From: Anaerolineae bacterium
GTDB taxonomy: Bacteria > Chloroflexota > Anaerolineae > JAADDB01
DNA: 11,195 nt
Assembly: GCA_015486895.1 (NCBI GenBank)
Contig: WFQT01000301.1
Coordinates: 1 to 11,195 of the forward strand
Reading direction: 5' to 3'
The notes beneath the pieces were generated by a model. It was not told where the DNA came from. It did not search any database and worked only from the letters and a program-made list of their open reading frames with translations. This document shows positions 1 to 7,133 of the stretch, in pieces (the stretch's first letter is position 1; the number at the start of each line of letters is the position of its first letter). Made by a program: the position numbers and the translations under genes.

Positions 1-63
1 CCAATAATGTTCCCCAATAAGGGCAACGGCGAAGGCAATGACGAACCACGTTAACCGTTTCAT
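1..63 (-). CDS. Partial gene, N-terminus of a probable secreted or membrane protein
   Basis: Read on the minus strand, an ATG (complement of 61-63) opens a frame that stays open to the window edge and gives MKRLTWFVIAFAVALIGEHYW. Two basic residues followed by a hydrophobic stretch (about residues 5-17) look like a signal peptide or first membrane segment. An AGGAGT Shine-Dalgarno sequence (complement of 71-76) lies 7 nt before the ATG, which is what makes this start convincing despite the short length. An extended -10 promoter lies about 215 nt upstream on the same strand. The gene is divergent from the iron regulator at 469. Only 21 codons are visible, so the function cannot be named. Confidence 0.7.
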   Translation of the reverse strand, partial: MKRLTWFVIAFAVALIGEHYW

Positions 64-110
64 GAGCAGCACTCCTGTGAAGACGCTATCGGCGCAACAA
101 GGCACTCCGA

Positions 111-251
111 CCACAGATTTTCACGGATTTCTCAGGTTTTTCGTACCATCTTCTGGACACTGGCATTTCTTGTTTTGGCCGCAGAATAGCACAGAAATCC
201 ACAGAAGGGGGGGATCAGACTCCAAATCTGTGTAATCAGTGCAATCTGTGG
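111..251. repeat. Intergenic CACAGA inverted-repeat element, copy 1
   Basis: The ends are a perfect 10-bp inverted repeat: ACCACAGATT at 110-119 and AATCTGTGGT at 243-252. Inward of each end the CACAGATT-like word recurs about every 10-11 bp (CACGGATT near 122; CTGTGT near 228). The interior has a further run of the same type on one strand (GCAGAATAGCACAGAAATCC at 181-200). Outside the core, CAACAAGGC (96-104) resembles the complement of 260-275 with gaps. The same core word set appears in two other spacers in this window. No coding potential is evident. It fills the spacer between the divergent genes and would be transcribed in the leader of the leftward gene. Confidence 0.7.
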
Positions 252-277
252 TTCAAATAGCCTTTTTCCTGTTGGTT

Positions 278-286
278 ATTATAGCA
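278..286 (-). promoter_or_regulatory. Extended -10 promoter element for the leftward gene
   Basis: The complement of 278-286 reads TGCTATAAT, a perfect TATAAT preceded by the TGn extension. No good -35 is seen 17 bp further upstream, which is tolerable for extended -10 promoters. Transcription would start near 271 and give a leader of about 200 nt carrying the first CACAGA inverted repeat before the ATG at 63. Confidence 0.5.
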
Positions 287-404
287 CGAAACGGTGATTA
301 TGATGGCATGCAATCGACGGGGCGCGCGGCGTCCCTCTTTCTTTGAGAGATACAAGGTAGGCGCGTGCCGGTATCGTTCCCATAGCAGAAGCGGAGAAGT
401 AAAT

Positions 405-432
405 TTGACTTATCACAAGAAAAGATTATAAT
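405..432 (+). promoter_or_regulatory. Sigma70-type promoter of the Feo regulator operon
   Basis: TTGACT (405-410) and a perfect TATAAT (427-432) are separated by 16 bp. The predicted transcription start is near 438-440, about 30 nt before the ATG at 469. The flanking AT-rich sequence contrasts with the GC-rich stretch just upstream (317-400). Confidence 0.75.
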
Positions 433-449
433 TTAGGGAAGGTTAAATT
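430..449. promoter_or_regulatory. Candidate metal-regulator operator overlapping the promoter
   Basis: A 20-bp imperfect palindrome has 6-bp perfect arms, AATTTA (430-435) and TAAATT (444-449), with central GGGAAGGT. It overlaps the last three bases of the -10 box and covers the predicted transcription start, the classic place for repression. Its TTTAGG...GGTTAAA appearance recalls DtxR/MntR boxes (TTAGG-type half-sites), but the inner halves are not symmetrical. Autoregulation by the DtxR-family product encoded immediately downstream is inferred from position and family. Confidence 0.45.
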
Positions 450-468
450 CTGTTTTCGAGATAATGAA

Positions 469-1143
469 ATGACGACGGCACACGAAGATTATTTGCGCAC
501 CATCTACAGCTTAGTACAGAGTGGCGTCCGCCCTACGACTAGTACCATCGCCGGGCGCATGGATGTCGCACCGGCCTCAGCGACCAACATGCTGAAGAAA
601 CTATCACGCTTAGGGTTAGTCAACTACGAGCCGTACCGGGGAGCCACGTTGACTAAGACAGGGAGACGCATCGCCCTGGAAATGGTGCGGCACCACCGGC
701 TGTTGGAGCTTTTCCTGAGTGAGGTGTTAGGAATGCCGTGGGATCAGGTTGACGTGGAGGCAGACCGGTTAGAGCACGTCATTAGCGAGGACTTAGAGGA
801 GGCCATTGCCCGCAAGTTAGGCTACCCTACGCTGGATCCCCATGGTGACCCCATCCCGGCGCCGGATTTGACTTTACCGCCATCGGCGGGGGTACCCTTG
901 ACCACCTTGGAGGTAGGGGAACGCGGCTGCATCGCCCGGGTGTTGGCTCAGGAACCAGCACGGCTGCGCTATTTGGGTTCGTTAGGTCTCTATCCCAGCC
1001 AGGAAATTCAGCTTTTACAGAGAGAGCCTTTCGCTGGGCCATTGCGATTGCAAATTGGCGCCGGGCAGGTCATCTTAGCCGACAACTTAGCCGAACAAAT
1101 CCTGGTGCAAAAGTGTGCCCACGCCGAGGAGGAAAAGGTATGA
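469..1143 (+). CDS. DtxR-family metal-dependent repressor with C-terminal FeoA domain
   Basis: This 224-residue protein is predicted to be a cytosolic metal-activated repressor of iron or manganese genes. Residues 1-65 form the winged helix-turn-helix. Residues 66-120 are the dimerisation and metal domain. The linker motif HGDPIP at 125-130 is typical of the family. Residues about 143-215 form an SH3-like FeoA domain. Aligned by eye to DtxR with a constant offset of 3, the ligand positions are D7 (Met10 in DtxR, Asp8 in MntR), H76, E80, D99 (Cys102 in DtxR, Glu99 in MntR), E102 and H103. The primary site is therefore all carboxylate and histidine, as in MntR, not DtxR/IdeR. The start at 469 gives a canonical family N-terminus (EDYLRTIY). 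The gene follows its own promoter and palindrome, and its stop overlaps the next start (ATGA). Target genes and metal specificity are inferred. Confidence 0.88.
   Translation: MTTAHEDYLRTIYSLVQSGVRPTTSTIAGRMDVAPASATNMLKKLSRLGLVNYEPYRGATLTKTGRRIALEMVRHHRLLELFLSEVLGMPWDQVDVEADRLEHVISEDLEEAIARKLGYPTLDPHGDPIPAPDLTLPPSAGVPLTTLEVGERGCIARVLAQEPARLRYLGSLGLYPSQEIQLLQREPFAGPLRLQIGAGQVILADNLAEQILVQKCAHAEEEKV
1127..1132 (+). promoter_or_regulatory. Shine-Dalgarno site for the second regulator, inside the first gene
   Basis: AGGAGG lies 7 nt before the ATG at 1140 and within the last codons of the upstream gene. It fixes the start of the second gene at 1140, not at the in-frame ATG at 1113 that would lie inside the first gene. 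It also indicates translational coupling through the ATGA overlap. Confidence 0.8.
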
Positions 1144-2159
1144 TCAATTTTAGTTTGCCGGTTTATTTCTTTTGGCTCTTAGCTCTTCTGGCCGCCGGCC
1201 TGGCTTATCTTGCCTTAAGTTGCTGGTGGCAAGAGCAACGCGTTGAGGGAGGAGATAAGGAGGCATTAGAGGACGCTATCAAGCAGATTCATGCCTTACA
1301 ACAAAGCCACGAGAAGGTACTGGCAGTGCATTTAGCGCGACGCAGTGGGCACACGGTTTCTAGTAGTGAGAAGACCATAAGCCGGTTGCTCAGCCAAGGA
1401 TGGGTGCAAGGTTCGCTGCCAGATGGCATCCGGCTGACGCCTCGGGGGGCGCAACGGGCCCGGGAGCTGGTGCGGGCCCACCGCTTGTGGGAGCGCTATT
1501 TAGCGGACACAAAAGGCATACCGGCGGATCAACTGCACGAGGCGGCTGAGAAGCAAGAGCATCATATCACCCCAGAGATAGCAGCCCAACTGGACGAGGA
1601 ATTGGGGTATCCGCTGTTGGACCCCCATGGCGATGTCATCCCCGGCCCCGGGGAAGATGCTTTGGATAGTATCGGCCAGCCACTGGATCAGTGGCCATTG
1701 CGACAGGCGGGACAAATCGTTCATGTAGAAGACGAACCGCCGGCCCTGTTCGCTCAGCTCTTTGCCATGGGTTTCATGCCTGGCAGCGAAGTCGTTGTAC
1801 AGGCGAAAAACGATGGCAGATTGTTGGTCGTCCGGAACGGAGACCGGCAGGTCCTGGCCCCGGCTGCCGCGGCCAACATTTTCGTCGTGCCCACGAAGCA
1901 AAAAGGCGTTCCTCTTTCCCATTTGCATGTAGGAGAAGACGGCGTCGTCATTTCTGTGGCGGGTGGCACTACCCGTTCCCAGCGGCGACTCTTGGATATG
2001 GGCATTGTGCCGGGTGCGCAAATCCATGTTATGCGCACGGCCCCTTTGGGTGACCCGGTGGAGTATCGCGTTAAAGGTTCGCACATTTCCTTGCGCAGCA
2101 ATCAGGCAGCGACGATTTTAGTGGAGCCACAAAGCGTGACGTCGGCTATTCCTGAATAG
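1140..2159 (+). CDS. Membrane-anchored DtxR-like protein with two FeoA domains
   Basis: This 339-residue protein has an unusual order: one transmembrane helix (about residues 7-29), a DtxR-like winged helix (about 42-112), the DtxR metal and dimerisation domain (about 113-165, ending in HGDVIPGP at 163-170), then FeoA domain 1 (about 181-251) and FeoA domain 2 (about 257-329). The second FeoA copy is the more typical, with RRLLDMGIVPG and APLGDPVEYRVKG. The flank before the helix has no charge and the flank after it has Arg, so the positive-inside rule places the rest in the cytosol. By alignment D45, H114, E118, E137, E140 and H141 match MntR metal ligands. It is clearly a paralogue of the preceding gene (shared LGYPxLDPHGDxIP). 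In context it may replace a separate FeoA as FeoB's partner, with or without DNA binding; that role is inferred. Confidence 0.85.
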   Translation: MINFSLPVYFFWLLALLAAGLAYLALSCWWQEQRVEGGDKEALEDAIKQIHALQQSHEKVLAVHLARRSGHTVSSSEKTISRLLSQGWVQGSLPDGIRLTPRGAQRARELVRAHRLWERYLADTKGIPADQLHEAAEKQEHHITPEIAAQLDEELGYPLLDPHGDVIPGPGEDALDSIGQPLDQWPLRQAGQIVHVEDEPPALFAQLFAMGFMPGSEVVVQAKNDGRLLVVRNGDRQVLAPAAAANIFVVPTKQKGVPLSHLHVGEDGVVISVAGGTTRSQRRLLDMGIVPGAQIHVMRTAPLGDPVEYRVKGSHISLRSNQAATILVEPQSVTSAIPE

Positions 2160-2180
2160 GAGAACAGAAATGTACATTTA

Positions 2181-2371
2181 GCATGGTTCATTCCGAATCG
2201 AAACAATCTTGACAAATAGGGCCGGAAAGAAAGCCACAGAATAACACGGAAAGGCACAGAAAAGGCTAAAGACAAAAATCTTTCGTGTAATTCTGTGTCA
2301 TTCCGTGGCTTAGTCAGCCGCGATGTCTCAGTAGATTTGTCAAGATGCGGAATAGCTCTCTTGAAACATGC
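2181..2371. repeat. Intergenic CACAGA inverted-repeat element, copy 2, with long outer arms
   Basis: The inner core is AAGCCACAGAATAACACGGA (from 2231) facing its imperfect complement ending in GTGGCTT at 2305-2311. The CACAGA word is repeated about every 10-11 bp in both arms. Outside the core are additional matched arms: ATCTTGACAAAT at 2206-2217 against ATTTGTCAAGAT at 2335-2346 (12/12), ATTCCG at 2190-2195 against CGGAAT at 2348-2353 (6/6), and GCATGGTTCA at 2181-2190 against TGAAACATGC at 2362-2371 (9/10). The element fills most of the 296-nt spacer between the second regulator and feoB. If the operon is read through, it would form a long hairpin in the mRNA. Confidence 0.75.
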
Positions 2372-2442
2372 CGTGCATTTAAAAACCGGATTTTGGGAGA
2401 ATGGAAGCTCCCGATCCAAGTTTTTTTCACAATAACAGACAC

Positions 2443-2446
2443 GGAG
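2443..2446 (+). promoter_or_regulatory. feoB: Ribosome binding site that decides the feoB start
   Basis: GGAG lies 9 nt before the ATG at 2456. This start gives MPDKSIVIALAGNPNVGKST, with the G1 loop at the usual distance from the N-terminus. The frame stays open upstream to an ATG at 2345, but that would add 37 residues encoded partly by the right arm of the inverted repeat. Confidence 0.7.
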
Positions 2447-2455
2447 CGAAAATGC

Positions 2456-4528
2456 ATGCCTGATAAATCAATTGTCATTGCTCTAGCCGGCAACCCTAAT
2501 GTTGGCAAGAGCACCCTTTTTAACACTTTGACCGGCAGTCGCCAGCATACGGGCAATTGGCCGGGGAAAACAGTAGAACAAGCTCGCGGCGAATTTGATT
2601 TCTTCGGCCAGAAAGTAGAAGTAGTTGACTTGCCGGGAACGTACAGCTTAGCTGCTCAATCATTGGAGGAAATCATTGCCCGCGATTTTATCGTCAGCGA
2701 TGAACCTGATGTCGTTGTGAGTATCGTTGACGCTACTAATTTAGAACGCAACCTCAATTTAACGTTGCAGATACTGGAGATGACCGACCGGGCAGTGGTG
2801 GCTCTGAACCTGATAGATGAAGCAGGGCGGATGGGGTTGGAGATCGACACAGACAAACTGAGCGCTTACTTGGGAGTTCCAGTGCTACCGATTGTCGCTA
2901 CCACAGGGCAAGGGGTCCCTCAACTAATTGCAGCCGCTATGGATGTCGCCAAGGGGGTGCGCAAGACTGCACCTTTCCACATTGACTACGGTATCAGCAT
3001 CGAAAGGGCCATCAAGAGTATCGAAGGACAGTTGGAGCAGCAGGAAATCCACAAACGCAAGCGCTGGCTCGCTATCAAATTACTGGAAGACGACCCGGAA
3101 GTACAGGATGCATTCCGCCAGGGTGATTTAAGTGCTTGCTGTCCCCAAGGAAGAAACATTACTTTCGATATAGCCCAATTGGTCTCTATTGCTGAGCAAG
3201 CAGCCTACTTAGGCGAAGCCATGACGCCGGATGCCAAGGTGGAACTTATCAGCCAGCGTTACCAGCACGCCGACCGAATGGTACATCAGGCCGTGAGGCA
3301 TAAGAAAGGAAGTCGGGGCACTAGCTTCACAGAACAGGTAGACCGGGTACTAACCCACCGGTTCTGGGCCTGGCCCATTATGATCTTGCTATTGGCCCTG
3401 GTCTTCTGGGTAACCATCGCCGGCGCAAACATGCCCTCTGACTGGCTGGAACTGTTTTTTAGCTGGTTAGCGCGAGTCGTGCGTGTGGGGCTGACTAATT
3501 GGAATGCCCCCTGGTGGCTTACCGGCTTATTGGTAGACGGCCTTATTGTGGGGACAGGCACAGTGATTGCTGTGATGTTGCCGCCGATGATTATTTTCTT
3601 CACTGCCTTTGAACTGCTAGAAGATATCGGCTTCATTCCCAGGGTAGCCTTTAATTTGGACAAAGTGATGCACGCGGTGGGTTCACAGGGTAAACAGTGC
3701 CTGACCTGCATGATGAGCTATGGTTGCAATGTAACTGGGGTTCTTACCACCCGCATCATTGACAATGAAAAGGATCGATTAGTGGCCATCTTGACCAGTC
3801 CTTTGGTCATTTGTAACGGTCGCTTCGGTGCTGGCATTGCTTTGGCGATCCTCTTGTTCGGCAACAATGCTTTGCCGGTGATGGTCTCGCTGGTGTTACT
3901 TAGCTTGGCAGCCGTTTTCTTGGTAACCTGGCTTTTGAATCTCACTATTTTCCGCGGTGAGGAAGGAGGTTTCGTGCTAGAGCTTCCTCCCTATCGCCAG
4001 CCACAATGGGGCCAGGTCATCTGGCGCACGCTATTAGACAAAGTGGGACAGACCATGTGGAGAGCCACTGAAATTGCTGCCCCGGCCACAGTTGCCATCT
4101 GGATTTTAGGTAACGTACCCCCCGGCGTCCCTTTCGCACAGACCGCCGTGGGGCGGTTAGTTCATTTTATGTCCTTTGTGGGCGCGCCACTGCATCTCAG
4201 TGGCGAAATGATGACTTCCCTGTTGTTCACTCTGCCGGCGAAAGAGATTATTATTCCCTCCCTGGGCATGACCTACGGTTTGCAATCTAGCCTCCATGAT
4301 TCCCAGACTTTGCTGAATTTCTTAGCGAGCAATTGGACACCGTTGACCTCGTACACGTTCATGGTGTTCTACATGCTTTACTTGCCCTGTTTGGTAACCA
4401 CCTGGGCCATCTGGAAAGAAACGCGCAGCCTAAAGTGGGTGGCGTTAGGTAATGCCATTCCCTTAGCAATGGCCGTCCTGGTCACTTGGCTGGTTTACCA
4501 TGGCGGCTTGCTACTGGGCTTTTCATGA
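2456..4528 (+). CDS. feoB: Ferrous iron transport GTPase/permease FeoB
   Basis: This 690-residue inner-membrane protein imports Fe(II). The N-terminal G domain shows G1 GNPNVGKST (12-20), a G2-region TGNWPGKT (32-39), G3 DLPG (58-61), G4 NLID (118-121) and a G5-like VATTGQG. A helical spacer follows. The membrane domain starts near residue 306 (WPIMILLLALVFW) and includes the conserved GCNV segment (423-426) and a second cysteine motif ICNGRFGAG (C453). In the E. coli-type protein these regions read GCNVPA and SCSARLPVY. The NGRF form differs but resembles a variant seen in other anaerobes (from memory). The length is within the normal range for FeoB without a long C-terminal tail. No separate feoA or feoC is present; FeoA domains are supplied by the two upstream regulators. 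Confidence 0.95.
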   Translation: MPDKSIVIALAGNPNVGKSTLFNTLTGSRQHTGNWPGKTVEQARGEFDFFGQKVEVVDLPGTYSLAAQSLEEIIARDFIVSDEPDVVVSIVDATNLERNLNLTLQILEMTDRAVVALNLIDEAGRMGLEIDTDKLSAYLGVPVLPIVATTGQGVPQLIAAAMDVAKGVRKTAPFHIDYGISIERAIKSIEGQLEQQEIHKRKRWLAIKLLEDDPEVQDAFRQGDLSACCPQGRNITFDIAQLVSIAEQAAYLGEAMTPDAKVELISQRYQHADRMVHQAVRHKKGSRGTSFTEQVDRVLTHRFWAWPIMILLLALVFWVTIAGANMPSDWLELFFSWLARVVRVGLTNWNAPWWLTGLLVDGLIVGTGTVIAVMLPPMIIFFTAFELLEDIGFIPRVAFNLDKVMHAVGSQGKQCLTCMMSYGCNVTGVLTTRIIDNEKDRLVAILTSPLVICNGRFGAGIALAILLFGNNALPVMVSLVLLSLAAVFLVTWLLNLTIFRGEEGGFVLELPPYRQPQWGQVIWRTLLDKVGQTMWRATEIAAPATVAIWILGNVPPGVPFAQTAVGRLVHFMSFVGAPLHLSGEMMTSLLFTLPAKEIIIPSLGMTYGLQSSLHDSQTLLNFLASNWTPLTSYTFMVFYMLYLPCLVTTWAIWKETRSLKWVALGNAIPLAMAVLVTWLVYHGGLLLGFS

Positions 4529-4583
4529 TGATAAAGCTGGCATGGAGCCTGACCGGGGCGGATATTTTAAGATTATCACATTA

Positions 4584-4734
4584 CGTTACTGGACCCTGGC
4601 GTTTTTATTTTAGCCACAGAAAAACACAGAACTTCACAGATTGAGGGCTATAAGCAAAGAAAAATCTGTATTAATCTGTGGTGAAGATAGACAGGTCGAG
4701 CCTAAAACATCATTTTCGCCAGACTCCAGTTACG
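4584..4734. repeat. Intergenic CACAGA inverted-repeat element, copy 3, with long outer arms
   Basis: The inner core runs from GCCACAGA (4613-4620) to AATCTGTGG (4673-4681), with CACAGA repeated at 4625-4630 and 4636-4641. The outer arms, 18 nt each, match at 15 of 18 positions: 4584-4601 against the complement of 4717-4734. Those outer arms are unrelated in sequence to the arms of copy 2, although the cores are alike. The element begins 55 nt after the feoB stop and contains a T-rich run (4602-4611), so it may act as a 3' end for the Feo transcript. No clean intrinsic terminator precedes it. Confidence 0.72.
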
Positions 4735-4773
4735 TTACCATGTCATCCGCGTGCGCCCTGACGGGAAAGTCCT

Positions 4774-4802
4774 TTGACAAGAAATCGGCATTGTGTTAAA
4801 CT
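4774..4802 (+). promoter_or_regulatory. Promoter of a short intergenic transcript
   Basis: A perfect TTGACA (4774-4779) and TAAACT (4797-4802, 4/6 to TATAAT with the key first, second and last bases) are spaced by exactly 17 bp. The start would be near 4809. An intrinsic terminator follows about 40-60 nt later, so the unit appears self-contained. Confidence 0.55.
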
Positions 4803-4808
4803 GACTGT

Positions 4809-4873
4809 TAGTGGGGTACGAATTCAGCAAAGAGGCAAGAGAGGCCGGGGAATACGAACCCCGGCTTTTATTA
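4809..4873 (+). ncRNA. Candidate small RNA of about 65 nt
   Basis: The region between the promoter at 4774-4802 and the T-run after the hairpin at 4844-4865 has no gene with a ribosome binding site. It would yield a short RNA with a purine-rich unpaired 5' part (AGCAAAGAGGCAAGAGAGG, 4826-4844) and a 3' terminator hairpin. This is the usual architecture of a bacterial small RNA. Alternatively it is an attenuated leader whose readthrough feeds ftsH. I do not recognise it as a known family. Confidence 0.4.
4844..4873 (+). terminator. Intrinsic terminator upstream of ftsH
   Basis: A perfect 7-bp GC stem, GCCGGGG (4844-4850) and CCCCGGC (4859-4865), encloses an 8-nt loop and is followed by TTTTATTA (4866-4873). 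The T-run lies on the plus-strand side only. Confidence 0.75.
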
Positions 4874-4945
4874 CGATCATAAACTTTACTCTCATGTAGC
4901 CGACTGACGTTAAGTTATGCGAATTTGATATCTGCTCAATACATT

Positions 4946-5130
4946 GGGGCGTGGCCTTGTGCCCGCTCCGTGAGGCAACCGCCCAAGGTTAGGAGCAGCA
5001 TGGGAAGGTCGGGGCAAATCCCCATGCTGGCATGCCTGCACCACGGAGGATGAAAATGGTCGCTAACGCCCTATCCGCATCTATGATGCGGGGGGTTTCG
5101 GCCACCGGCGGGCCACGGACCCGTCTGAGA
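4946..5130 (+). ncRNA. Candidate structured RNA or ftsH leader
   Basis: This GC-rich, gene-free segment contains several complementary blocks. GGGCGT (4947-4952) pairs with ACGCCC (5066-5071). CTCCGTG (4966-4972) pairs with CACGGAG (5042-5048). AGCATGGG (4997-5004) pairs with CCCATGCT (5021-5028). These three stems nest. CCTTG (4955-4959) could pair with CAAGG (4984-4988) as a pseudoknot crossing the second stem, and GGGG/CCCC (5011-5014/5020-5023) competes with the third. A separate hairpin follows, CCGCATC/GATGCGG (5075-5081/5085-5091), then GGCGGG/CCCGTC (5108-5113/5121-5126). I matched it to no known riboswitch or housekeeping RNA. It may be a leader of ftsH or an independent RNA. Confidence 0.4.
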
Positions 5131-5186
5131 ACGAGGGACGTTGCCTTTTACAGAATAGACAACAAAACGGGGTAAGATAAGCTGTA

Positions 5187-7034
<1,848 letters not shown>

Positions 7035-7072
7035 GTAACACCTTCCCGTTAGCTGCTTCTCCCTGAGAATAG

Positions 7073-7100
7073 ACCGGCATCTTCCTGGTGCCGGTTTTTT
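7073..7100 (+). terminator. Intrinsic terminator after ftsH
   Basis: A perfect 7-bp stem, ACCGGCA (7073-7079) and TGCCGGT (7089-7095), has a 9-nt loop and runs directly into six T residues (7095-7100). It starts 38 nt after the ftsH stop and ends 33 nt before the helicase start. Confidence 0.9.
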
Positions 7101-7133
7101 CCGTTCTGCCGGGGCAAGCAGCGGAGTAAAACT

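Noticed and set aside
38..235. Plus-strand open frame of 65 codons at the left edge
   Set aside because: It has no ribosome binding site, runs antisense over the better supported minus-strand gene start (63) and continues through the inverted-repeat element; its composition is not protein-like.
111..251. CRISPR-like array from recurrent CACAGATT words
   Set aside because: The units are only about 8-11 bp, occur in both orientations and have no spacers of constant length; no cas genes are nearby.
1500..2084. 194-codon open frame antisense to the second regulator
   Set aside because: It lies wholly inside a gene with clear domains on the plus strand and shows no recognisable motif or ribosome binding site.
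2345..2455. Upstream in-frame ATG that would lengthen FeoB by 37 residues
   Set aside because: The added part is encoded by the right arm of the inverted repeat and has no Shine-Dalgarno site, whereas the ATG at 2456 has GGAG and places the G1 motif normally.
4843..4866. Minus-strand T-arm-like sequence (GGGGTTCGTATTCCCC)
   Set aside because: The loop TTCGTAT lacks the invariant A58, and no acceptor, D or anticodon arm can be assembled around it; the stem with a plus-strand T-run fits a terminator.
4811..4882. GTG-started 23-codon frame (begins VGYEFSKEAREAGEYE)
   Set aside because: It reads straight through the terminator hairpin, has no Shine-Dalgarno site and would start almost at the predicted transcription start; treated as chance.
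4997..5045. Resemblance to a cobalamin riboswitch core (GGGAAGGTCGGGGCAAATCC)
   Set aside because: The conserved CACTGT-type loop and the downstream AGCCAGGAGACC-type segment are missing, and ftsH is not a cobalamin-related gene.
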